Of a stretch of DNA of 64,000 nt, positions 34,204 through 44,899 are shown piece by piece (within the stretch, counting starts at the first letter, position 1; each line of letters starts with the position of its first letter). Source of the stretch: Cryptomeria japonica (Eukaryota > Streptophyta > Pinopsida > Cupressales > Cupressaceae). Position numbers and translations under genes: made by a program. The notes beneath the pieces were generated by a model. That model was not told the DNA's origin. It saw nothing but the letters and a program-made list of their open reading frames with translations, and made no database searches. The stretch spans positions 248,001-312,000 of the forward strand of contig NW_026728908.1 in NCBI RefSeq assembly GCF_030272615.1, given 5' to 3'.

Positions 34204-34389
34204 CCATGCTCCTCCAAGAAGTTTGGAGAGCACTTGAGAGGTTAGAAATCAATTTTGAAAGCATCAAAGAGCTCCATCTAACCAACTGACTTCAAACCCA
34301 AAAACAATTTCTACAACATTGATCAAATTCTTCTCCGAGAACATTGGAGTTCTCTCTAACTAACTAGTTAACCTAGAAGACTTGGAAAC

Positions 34390-35076
34390 TGTGATGTCCC
34401 CATCTTTAACCTAGAAAGTTAACAAACAATAAACAATTGTGTGATCAAGGGTGGCAGCCTTGATAGCATTTTCAAATAGTCAGGAATTAGAAGATAAAAA
34501 TTTGTACATAATACCAATAGCAAGTCATATATTCGTATCAATTGTAAAATAGAAAACATTGTGGAAAATCATCTTATTCCATAAGACTTCACTATTTTCC
34601 TATCAGATCTCCAAGAGAATAAATCAGATGAAATAAGGGTAGGAACTTAATATATTATTATCCATCCATGAAGGGATAAAGACTTGTAAGCATCCCTTAA
34701 ATATCATCGGTGAAGATAACAAAGAACTTGTTCAAGGATCATATCTTCATCATCAACAACGAGAAGTCGATAATGAACAGTAAGCATACATGAAGATAAG
34801 ACATTATCAATAATAAAATGGATAGGTCAATCCACTGAGGCAAGTGTATGAAGAAAGAGAATAACTTCGAGACAATTATTGATCCAACATATTGATGAGG
34901 TCAGTGAAGGCATCAATTAATGATAGAGATCAAGTAGTCAAGTAGTCTTACGATAAGGGGAAGACAACTTATCGGATCGGATGATTAGTTAAGGGGTTTG
35001 AAGTACTGAATAAATAATAAGACAAGGACTTAAGCATCTATCAATTGATTAGTTATGTTCATCGATGTTAACAACA
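34390..35076 (+). mobile_element. LTR fragment starting TGTGATGTCCCC
   Basis: Starts with the TGTRATGTCCCC terminus seen on other LTRs here (35533, 42710, 44900). No matching end, primer site or coding domain was found; the TRIM at 35082 has inserted into its presumed right part. Low certainty about extent. Confidence 0.4.
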
Positions 35077-35081
35077 TACCC

Positions 35082-35462
35082 TGTTGCAAGGTGTGCGCCC
35101 TTGGTCTCCTTGTGCTGTGCAGCGCAGCGCTTGGGTTTGTGACATGGCTTAACCGCCTCCTGTGGATTCTATAAGTCTAGTGGTTGTATCGGGCATTAAT
35201 AGGTCGATCTTTTGGTGCAATGGCAACTACACTTGTAACAAGTGGTATTAGAGCTTGGTCACAGGTTCAAACCCCTTGCTTGCGTTGGGGGGGGGGATTG
35301 TTGCAAGGTGTGCGCCCTTGGTCTCCTTGTGTTGTGTTGTGCAGCGCAATGCTTGGGTTTGTGACATGTCTTAACCGCCTCCTGTGGATTCTATAAGTCT
35401 AGTGGTTGTATCGGGCATTAACAGGTCGATCTTTTGGTGCAATGACAACCGCAGTTGTAACA
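35082..35462 (+). mobile_element. Complete 381-bp TRIM/SMART retrotransposon, TSD TACCC
   Basis: Two direct repeats start TGTTGCAAGGTGTGCGCCC and end TTGTAACA: 35082-35240 (159 bp) and 35299-35462 (164 bp). The exact 5-bp duplication TACCC flanks them (35077-35081 and 35463-35467). The internal part is only 58 bp and consists of a primer site TGGTATTAGAGC (35243-35254), a short spacer with GGTTCAAACCCC, and a G10-A polypurine tract (35287-35297) touching the 3' LTR. No coding capacity, so it relied on proteins of other retrotransposons. All cis elements needed for reverse transcription are recognisable. It is at the small end of known terminal-repeat retrotransposons in miniature. Confidence 0.93.
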
Positions 35463-35532
35463 TACCCTCCATAAATAATCGATTCATCATCCCAGATCGA
35501 TAAGTAAAGAATGTTCATTAAGTGGCAGATAT

Positions 35533-37720
35533 TGTAATGTCCCCTTCTCAGCTCTAGATTGTTAGATGGATCTTTAACCTATTTTGGAAACCCGTAGGCT
35601 AAACAGAGACTAAATTAGGGTTTCCATCTCCAGGGGTGTTTGCTGGAGTTTGGCAGTTTGCCTTTTTGGGTTTTTCTGGGTTTTTCGAGAGCTTCAAAGT
35701 GGTATGACATGCAAGATCATCAGAGAAGATTTCTAGACTTACTATTTTTAGTAAGTCACGACGGCTGCTCAAAATATGCTCAAATGGAGATTGTAGTCAC
35801 TTACTATTTTTAGCAGATGCTATTTTTAGTAAGTACTATTTTTAGCAGTATGGTACAAAACTTGGTTTCTATTTCTGGCAATCCAGTTTGAGGGGTGATT
35901 TATTCAGGTTTCTTGGAGTTTGTTTCTAGAAGGTAATAACAAAAGTGATTCTATAATCCCAAGTTGCTTTCTGACCCCCACGCCTAGGCTCAATGACTTT
36001 TAAGTTGTATTTAAAAGATGTTCTCATGTGGGTGCCCAAGTTGGGAATTATTAATAATTTTTATTAAGTTATTGGTGCAAATGAAAAGGGAAATAAAATA
36101 AAGTAAAACTTTAATCCCACATGACTTGGAGAAGAGGGTTGATTCTTGAGAAAAAGCTATAAAAGCAAGTTTGAGAGGCTCATTTGGGTATGCTGAATAT
36201 TGAGATAACGAAGTGCTGCTGAAATGTTTTCGAAGTCTTAGCTTCGGGGCTGCGTGCCTTACTAGCTTGTTGCAGTTTCGAGTTTGAAAGACAACTCCTA
36301 GTTGATTGGAGTAGCTTCATTCAGAGGTTGCCATTGGATTCAATAGAGAAATTCTTGGGTTTTTTGGTTGTGGAAGCCCTCTTGCTGATTTCACGTTTTT
36401 ACTCACCTTGGTCAGAGGATTGAACTGATTTTTGTGGGTACAGATTTATTCTTCTCCTATGCCCTAGGCGTCCATTTGCTCCACTTTGTGTGATTTAAGG
36501 AGTGTGATTTTTAAAGCTGATCGGCCCAGCTTGCTGTTCATACCACGTTTTGGGGGCTGTATTGGAGTGTGTGCCATCTATTTGGGTTGATCTTTGGGGC
36601 AGCTTTCTGTCCTTACCTGGTCGTCCAACCTCTGTGCCTCATTTGCTTCCAGTTTGGGCTCATTCAGAGGTGATTTAAGAGAGATATGAACATAACAGTG
36701 ATTTTTTGGGTAGTTGTTCAGAAAAATCAGAGTATTACTCGCACAAATCAGAGTTGGTAAATGCTGTCCAAATTCTTTGTTTTCACTATATTTCATTTGA
36801 CATTGAGTTTGGATTAGACACTTTATGGATTAGCAATGATATTGTAATAATATCTCTTAGATTTTCATAGTTAGCTTATTGTATCAGCTTATTTAATAGT
36901 ACTAAACAACTTGCTTATTTCAGTTTTGAAAGCTAACTCTTTCCCACTGAATAAGTGGAAGTGGCTGCTTATACCGCCAAGTTTTTGCTACAATAAGATT
37001 CTAGTTATTTTATTTTGTATCCCCCACTGAAAAGGTGGAAGTGGCTGGTTACACCGCCAAGTTTTGCTTTCAGTAATCTTGTAGTCAATCTTTATAATCT
37101 CCACTGAATAAGTGGAAGTCACTCGTCATACTGCCAAAATGTAGTGTTCTTTCAATGTTTTGTCTTATCCTCCCACTATTGATTTTATAGCAGCAGGAGA
37201 TATCTTTCTCCTGTCTGCTATCTTATTATTAATTATTAATGCATGTATCGCTGTCTTATATCAGCGATCTACTTGTTTATTTTTCTAACTAGTTACAAAT
37301 TCACTTCTACGTAATAACTACTTAGTTATCCTTTGACTAACGTGTTTAGTATTAATTATCTTGGGCTGTTGAATCTACGTACCTCTTGTATCGGTCATAT
37401 TCCAAAGACAACAGTCGTGTCATTTCACTCTCATTGATCGGGTATATAGGTCACTTGATCGGGAGCATTCATGGGCGATCATTACATGTGACATATGCTA
37501 TGATATACGATATATACCTTGTGACTAGTAGATGATATATATGCTGAGCACACAGCCTGGTAATCTTCATGGATTATATGCTGCACATATTCAACCTGCA
37601 AACCTAAATATTCAGATTGAATGAATTGAAGAATACCAGCATTTAAAAACAACACCCACTGCACAAGTGGTCGAGATGGTATACTTTACTTATTGCTAAC
37701 GCTAATGGGTGCTAGTGTTG
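35533..37720 (+). mobile_element. LTR fragment related to the Gypsy II LTR (TGTAATGTCCCCTTCTC)
   Basis: Starts with the same twelve bases as the LTR at 44900 and shares its structural modules. A perfect GACTTACTA/TAGTAAGTC hairpin lies at 35736-35757, with further CTATTTTTAG words to 35850. Three CCACTGAATAAGTGG-type hairpins follow near 36946, 37023 and 37102, each followed by CCGCCAAG-like sequence. The right end is not found; the sequence changes character at about 37.7 kb. No pol nearby, so probably a truncated or solo LTR. Confidence 0.6.
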
Positions 37721-38152
37721 TGTCCAAAAACGGGAAAAAACTAAGAGGGTTATTTCAGATATCAATGATAAATATTAATCATCTCGGTTTGCCCAAAGTT
37801 AGCAGTTTCTGAGCTTGTGCCCTAGACAGTGTTGGACCTATCTCACCCTTTCTTGCTGAAGTTTGTGAGCTTAGTTGGTTTATATACGTAACATCTTTCT
37901 AAGAAAAATGATGAAGAGTAGGGTTCAAATGCTTCATAGTAGGGGTCGAAATGCCACGAATTGTGCCAAAAGGCGATCGGCATCACCATCCCATTTTGTG
38001 CGCCCCGCCACTTTTGACGCCCCCTCATAAATGGCAACAATTGACTGGGGAGGTTTTATTAGGGAAATAGCAGATAAATTGTCAAAGATAGGTGGCATCA
38101 TTTGTTGGGTCGTTTCTTTATTCATTATTTTATTGTTTTCGCCGCGGATTTG

Positions 38153-39813
38153 GAGAATGATGAGGCCTAACCAATACCCCTCCTGAAGTCGGGGTATTTT
38201 GCCTCGAGGAACAAGAGACAACAATTAATTACATACTAATATATAATTCTAATTTGCTAATCAAGGGCAAGGGAAAAGTTTCTCTCTAGAAGGGACGGCC
38301 CCTGCCCCCCCTTGCCCCTCGCTTTCCTTTGTCTTCGTTAGTTAAGTATCCCCTTTGGGGGATACTTCACTCACTCAGTACTTCAGTCGGTGGATTTGGC
38401 CTCGGGGAACAATGGGCAACAATTAATTACATATTAATAGTCATACAATAATTAGAATTATAATTTATAATAGGAAGGAAAAGGGAAAAAGAAAAGGGAC
38501 GAGGGACCCCACCTCCCCCCCAGGAAGAAGTGGGGGGGAGGGACCCCACCTACCCGGACGAGGGACGAGGGACGAGGGACCAGTTTTCTTTCTTTCTTAT
38601 TGGCTGGAAAGGACAAAGGGACGAGAGGCAAGAACAAGGGACAACAATTAATTACATATAAATATCCTAATTAGAATTGCCTACTAAAGGGCAAGGGACA
38701 CAAACAAGAGACAAGGGACGAGGGGCAAGTTCTCTTTTTCTTGGCTGGCTGGAAGGGACGAGGGACGACAAGTTGTTCTTTCTTTCTTTGCTGGTACAAG
38801 TGTCTATCCTGCCCTTCGTCTTAAGGTAAGGGCCCCCCCCGGGTCCCTTCCCTTCAACCATCAGGTCAGGGAAAACACCGACAAAAAGGAGAATTATCAT
38901 TGGCTAATAGGAAGGAAAAGGGGCAAGTTCTTTTTATTGGCTGGAAGGAAGGGACGAGGGACGAGGGACGAGGGACGAGGAACAAGTTTTCTTTCTTGGC
39001 TGGAAGGGACGAGGGGGTCCAGCCAATCAGAATAAGAAAACTTGCCCCTCGTCCCTTGTCTCTGGAGGACCTGACCTGAGGGCTAAAGGGAAGGGACCCT
39101 CCCAAGAGGGGCCCTGACCTGAAGACGAAGGGCAGGATTTCCAGCCAATAAGAAAGAAAGACAACAAAGAAAGACAACTTTTCCCTCGTCCGGGTAGGTT
39201 GCGCTCGTCCCTCGTCCCAGCCAGTCCAAAAAAAGAACTCGTCCCTCGTCCCTTTGTCCCTTCCAGCCAATAGATAAAAACTTTTCCCTTTTCCTAGTCG
39301 GCCTGCCCTGATGGCTGAAGGGAAGGGACCCTCCTAAGAGGGGCCCTGACCTAAAGACGAAGGGCAGGAGCTTGTTCCTTCCAGCCAGTCAAGAGAGAAA
39401 AACTCGTCCCTCGTCCCTTCCTGACAGCCAAGAATAAGAACACTTGTCCCTCGTCCCTTTTCCTTGTCCTTTCCTATCCTATCCAGCCAATAAAAAGAAC
39501 TCGTCCCTTGTCCTTGAGAAATAAAAAGTAATGAGTGTTCTTATAAGGAGACCCCTTCCGAAGGTGTGTTCCTTAGTATAGCACTCTTGTCCGGGTGGGC
39601 CTCGTCCCTTCGGCCCTTCCAGCCAAGAAAGAAAACTTGTCTTTGTCTCTCGTCCCTTGTCTCTTGTTCTTGTTCCTCGTCCCTTGTCTTTCTTGTCCTT
39701 GTCCTGTCTGAGACAATTAGAATTATTCTATCCATATGTAATTGATTGTTGTCCCTTGTTCCCCGAGGCCAAATCCACCGACTTTAGGAGGGGGATTGGT
39801 TAGGCCTCGTCTC
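38153..39813. repeat. 1.66-kb fold-back repeat with purine-rich left and pyrimidine-rich right half
   Basis: The ends are inverted copies of each other over about 100 bases (38153-38256 and 39713-39813), both built on GAGGCCTAACCAAT. The left half is made of GGGACGAGGGAC and GGCTGGAAGG units, the right half of their complements (CCCTCGTCCC, CCAGCCAATA). An internal block GAAGGGAAGGGACCCTCC..CCTGACCT..GACGAAGGGCAGGA appears at about 39085-39136 and 39315-39370 and, inverted, at 38808-38870. The unit CAACAATTAATTACATA occurs three times direct on the left and once inverted on the right. Frames through it are compositional. Confidence 0.8.
38344..38367. repeat. Short perfect hairpin AAGTATCCCC/GGGGATACTT
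   Basis: Ten-base arms with a loop of about four bases. It lies in the left arm of the fold-back and could be an RNA 3' end signal if the segment is organellar, but this cannot be told from sequence alone. Confidence 0.6.
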
Positions 39814-41410
39814 CAACTTTGTTATTTGTTGGCTCGTTACTTAGTAGATCAGGTAGGCACACCTCCTTTCCGAGGGTTGGGTTCGAGTCCCATGTGATCT
39901 TTAGATATATATTGAACGCGACTCCTCGGGCGTAAGCATAAGTTTCCCCAAATCCGAGGATAGATATATATCGGCCTCCTCCATGGGATATCGTTTTTCG
40001 ATAGAGGCAACTCTTGCTATACTCAGACTGGGAAGGACAGACTGAAGGGACCCACGCTCTAGTTTGCCTGCAAAAGCTCTCTGTTAATCTACCCTTCGGG
40101 GGGAACCACAGAGTTCAATTGCAGGCTCTCTAGAGCGGGAGGAGCTCCGGAACCTATACTCAGGACTGGGGCAGCACAATGGAAAGAGGCAAATGGGGCA
40201 GGGGGGGCAGATTGCATTTCATAATGCACTCTGCCACGGCTCCATGCGGTAAACCAGTTGATGCCCTGCACTGAATAGTTCGAAGTGGAGTGTCACATCT
40301 GTGCAGCAGTAGAGTTCAGCATCGGGGTCGACTCCTCCTAATGATGGATATCAGGAAGTGACATCTCCTCGGGGAAGTTCAATCTCCTCATGATGGGGTC
40401 ATATCTAGCTATAGAAAATTCTGTATATCTCTAGAATTATGGATAGATAGATATCTAGATATATAGATCTATCAAATAATGGCTAGTTATAATTATCATT
40501 AGAGGAGAGTTCTCATGAGAGGCTAGTTATAATTCTAATTATAGGATATTTCTCATTAGAGGATATTTAAAATTGGATAGTTATGGATGCTAGACTCATA
40601 GCTGGCTGGGATGTTCCACTTGACCCACTTGTCTCAGTCTCTAAAACTCAGAGCCTTTTCCCTCCCCCTGGGTTCAAGTCCCTCCCCCTGGGTTCAAGAA
40701 AGTGGGATATCTCCGAGCTCGCACGGGGTTAAATGTTCTATCCCCTTGGGTTCGTTGCTGCCCAACACCTCACCACTAAGCTATGGGCTATCCCAAGCAA
40801 ACCGTGGGTATATTTGATCCCCATGGGCGATAGCCGTACCATACAGGCCGACTTGGTTCTTAGTTACTGTCATAAAATCGATGAGCTGGTTAGCTTAGTT
40901 GTTATCTATACGTGACATGCCCTAATGGATTTATGCTTTATTTTACTTATGAATAGTAGGGTAGGAGAAAGTTGGCTATCTCCTAGCTCGTAGCGGGTAA
41001 AGTTCTTCTCCGCTTGGGCTCGTTACTTCCCAAGTTGAGGGTCTGGTTCTCAGCCATCGAGCGTTAGATGCTCATAGAAGCGTTTCATTCCGAAAAGCCA
41101 CAGTCCTCTCTGGCGTCATTGTCCCAGTTGACTAATTCCTGTTCGGAGTGTGTTTCACGAGCTACTCTCTGGGCAGATACCAGCGGCATTCTTCAATGGA
41201 GAATCTTTCCTTGTCGGATCTTTCCCTCCATTCCCGTACGAGAGCGCCCCCCAAATCATCCACCGTAGCGGTTGGGTCCGTAGTCCAACCCTTGGACTAC
41301 CCCCGGTCTTCATTTTCCACCCTGCAGCGGGTCCCCTCTCCGTTCCCGCAAACCACCCAAGGCCACCCCAAGGGAAGTTTCTGGGGCGCAAGAAGCATTT
41401 ATAGGAAGTC

Positions 41411-42360
41411 AGCATAAGATTAAGTAATGTCAAAAAAGATGAGCGATCAAAGTCATCAAGACAATTCGCCACCTTACTAATGACCTCGTCGGTTATAGAC
41501 AAGAATACTAAACTATGAATTACAAACTAATTAATATTGTTTATAGCAACAAAGGCAGTGACTGATATGTTAAGACAGCAATTACTAATTGTCATGAAGA
41601 GTGTGACTTGCTGAAGGAAAGATATCATTATGAAGAAACATATCTCTAGAAAGGCAACCCTTTCATCATATATATGGGAGTTCAAATTCATTCCAGGGGC
41701 ATTGAATTTGTATCTTATTTATTGTTTGTATCCATTCAGATCTGCTCTATTGAGCATTGCCTCTGGCACCTTTGGTTGCATGCATACATGTTCATAGATG
41801 AGACAGCACCATCAGCCATTGTTGCAAGCATAAATCTCCAGATCAGGAACAGAAACATATCACCATCAGTGATATTAGCATATTCAGCATTGCATAAGTA
41901 TATTGACATATCAGATGCAGCAAATTTTATTACCAGCAATAAGGGGAAATCGATTGCATAAATTGAAGAATTAATATCAGACACAGCACTTGATATCAGC
42001 ATTGCTATCATCAGTCCAAGAGGTCCATTGAATAATTCCTATTGATATATCAGGAAAAGCAAATATCTTGCTCTCTCTCTCTCTACATATATCTTATTGC
42101 AGATTGGAATTTCATTTTTGTGCGTAATTTCTAAGGTCATTTCAGATATAGCATTGGTCCACAATCCAATCTCTACATTGTTCTTTTGAATAATATTGTC
42201 ATTTCTTATCAATTATATGGTTTTAAACACTCATAAGTGATACCGTTAATCATAATTCATAGTAACTATAGATATGAAGGAAAGAAATCTCTTGCAATTG
42301 ATTATTTAAGGTTTTACAAGGAAAGAAGTCTCTTGCATTTGATAATTGATAGATAATTGT
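41411..42360. other. Spacer, no gene seen
   Basis: AT-rich sequence without coding potential; a short CT run lies at 42071-42086. A GGAAAGAA(A/G)TCTCTTGCA unit is repeated near 42281 and 42320, probably part of the minus-strand LTR that starts at 42397. Confidence 0.45.
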
Positions 42361-42492
42361 TCCTATTTCATAAGTGTTTAAATAAGGGGACATTACATTT
42401 CGTGGTTATATTGCATTGTTCCTTAAACGGGACATTACAGAAACTGGCTAAATGTGCACGAATTGGCTGAGCACCAAAAAGGGGACATTACA
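42361..42492 (-). mobile_element. Three nested minus-strand LTR starts within 96 bp
   Basis: On the minus strand TGTAATGTCCC occurs at 42492, 42439 and 42397, each as the apparent 5' end of an LTR. The simplest reading is that a second LTR element inserted near the start of the first and a third near the start of the second. The bodies to the left are not resolved and no target duplications are certain. Confidence 0.55.
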
Positions 42493-42709
42493 TTATCTTG
42501 AATTTAATAGATCTTTTTTTGGCTAGCGTCCTACCATTCACATAGTTATTACTTATTTGTATAGTATGCCTTCGTCTTTGCTAGCTTGTTTAAGGTTTAC
42601 TTTTTTTGGGTCCATTCCCTTTAGTTATGTATTTTATTTTTTAAGTTTTAGATAACTCTTTTTGTTTTTGTTTTGAGCACTTGTACTAGTTCTTGTAATG
42701 TTTTGTGCT

Positions 42710-43206
42710 TGTAATGTCCCCACTTTGAACTAGAATTTAATAATAAAATTAAAATACAAAAGAATAAAAATAAAATTAACATATAAAAGAATATAATTAA
42801 AATTTAATTAAGTTAATGAATGGTCAAAAGACATGAAATGAAAAGTTGTGACTCCCTCAAACATGAGATATAAAAGGGAGAAGGAAACCTCATTTGAGAG
42901 GGGAGATAGAGAAAGGAAGAACGAAAGGGGCATGTAAATCAAGGAAAGATTAATGGAAGAAGAAAAGGAATGGGAAGTAGATAAGGAAGTGGCTCTTTCA
43001 AATGGCAGAAACTATGAAGGGTTTCACTCTTTCAAAAGGGTGCTAATTGTGAAAGGTTGCATCTCTTGCCAAAGGGCATATATGATGAAGAGGTGTGACC
43101 TCTCCCTCACATTGGGAGATATAAAGGGATCAAGGAAGAAAAGAAAAGAAATTATTTAATTTGCAAACAAGCAAGTAAATAATATACACACAACAATTAA
43201 ACTAAG
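42710..43206 (+). mobile_element. LTR start TGTAATGTCCCCACTTTG, truncated by copy 1 of the TGTAACGCCC family
   Basis: Plus-strand LTR-like start. Its body is AT-rich and contains repeated AAGGG(A/C)TATATGA-like and CTCTTTCAAAtGG-like phrases (42985-43130). Ends where the next LTR begins at 43207. Confidence 0.45.
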
Positions 43207-44447
43207 TGTAACACCCCTATTATGAGGCCCAGAGGACATAATCTGATAAACAATAAAAATGCGAATAATTTTTTTTATAAAAGAAATGAACAATACAATT
43301 ACAATGAACATCATGATGATACAAGATAAACATATAATGAACTTACAAAATCATACAAGAGTCCTCAGGGCCCCACAATGAAATTACTTAAATAAACTCA
43401 TCCAACATAAATGAATAAATGAGAACTTTTACAAATAAGTTTACACTGTCCTTTACAAGGTACATGATTAAATAATACATTGCAAAGAAAATATACATAT
43501 GATCATTGTTTACATTGCAAGGTATCCATAAGGATACAGTCTCCAAGAGTACATTAATAAGGTGAGTACAAGATCTGTAAGACGAACCAAAACCCAATGG
43601 GTGCGAATAACACTCCACCCAACCATGTGGTACCATCGGGTCCACCCCCCGTGCTAGGAGGTATCAGTCAGATCCAAGAGACGAAAGGAAGAAACATAAA
43701 GATGCAAGGACTCACACAAGAATCACGAAGTTACAATCTCAAGAAAACCACAAGACAAAATCAAAGAAACTCTCAAAGACAACAACCATTTTCCAGAGGC
43801 CCAAGCAATCACAGAGGAACAACTAAGAAAACCACTAGGTATGAAACTGGGAAGAGTGTCATCACTAGGTTGTCATGAGTTACCCTGGTAGGTCTTCACT
43901 AGGTCCCGACCCCCTTCCTGGGTTACCCTGGTGACCTCTCTTAATCCCCAACCCCCATACAATCTCTAGTGGACCACACCAACCTTTCAAGGGGACAAGA
44001 TTGGTGGATGCCATTCTAGGTCTTCTCAACTTACCCTGAAGCTATACAAGCGTTTAGGAGTAAGAGAGGCATCCAAGTTAATCTTATTTAATGTGAACTA
44101 ACTACCCACCCCCAATTCATTATGTTATGTTTTCCCTTGATTACAAACTTTCATTGAGTTACCCTAGCGACCACTTTGGGTCCCAACCCCCAATGAAAGC
44201 CACTCCCCCATGTTTGCACCTTGGAATACGAGCAACACCAAAGATCAAATCGGAAAAAACATGATGGTTAAACACCAAATTACCATAGCAAGACTGACTT
44301 AGTTGCTAGAATAAGATAACATGTAGGAATAATCCAATGAAGGCTAGAAAAAACCAACCAGATACCAAAACATACAAGACTTGAACCAATATCGAAAATA
44401 GAAGCAAGACTAAGACAGTAAGGAAAACCATATGTCCTGATACTAGG
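43207..44447 (+). mobile_element. TGTAACGCCC-family LTR, copy 1 (truncated)
   Basis: Starts TGTAACACCCCTATTATGAGG. It matches copy 2 closely up to about 44432 (ACCATAT), after which the two differ and copy 2 begins at 44448. No domain inside. It may be a remnant left by unequal exchange or by insertion of copy 2. Confidence 0.7.
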
Positions 44448-44899
44448 TGTAATGCCCCCACCATGAGGCCCAAAGGACATAACATAATAAACAATAAAAA
44501 TGCGAATAATTTTTTTTATAAAAGAAATGAACCATACAATTACAATGAACATCATGATGATACAAGATAAAGATATAATGAACCTATAAAATCATACAAG
44601 AGCCTCAGGGCCCCACAACAAAATTACTTAAATAAACTCATCCAACATAAATGTTTAAATGAGAACTTTTACAAATAAGTTTACACTACCCTTTACAAGG
44701 TACATGATTAAATAATTCATTGCCAAGAAAATATACATATGATCATTGTTTACATTGCAAGGTATCCATAAGGATACAATCTCCAAGGGTACATTAATAA
44801 GGTGAGTACAAGATCTGCAAGACGAACCAAAACCCAATGGGTGCGAATAGCACTCCACCCAACCATGTGGTACCATCAGGTCCACCCCCCGTGCTAGGA

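Larger units (their letters stand above)
37770..41410. other. GC-richer island, organelle-like (possible mitochondrial insert)
   Basis: Base composition, lack of retroelement signals and short duplicated words (for example the doubled CCTCCCCCTGGGTTCAAGT near 40663-40699) set this stretch apart from the AT-rich surroundings. It recalls plant mitochondrial intergenic DNA. I could not identify any mitochondrial gene, and frames such as 41155-41502 (minus) are not recognisable. A nuclear insertion of organelle DNA is an inference only. Confidence 0.35.

Noticed and set aside
38667-39270. Protein frames on the minus strand in the fold-back
   Set aside because: Composition-driven by GGGACGAGG repeats; the peptides are repetitive with no domain.
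39860-39900. tRNA gene suggested by GGTTCGAGTCCC
   Set aside because: Only a T-arm-like string; no acceptor stem, anticodon arm or D arm could be folded around it.
41068-41502. Overlapping frames in three reading frames near 41.1-41.5 kb
   Set aside because: GC-rich sequence open on both strands. I recognise no mitochondrial or nuclear protein, so I did not call a gene.
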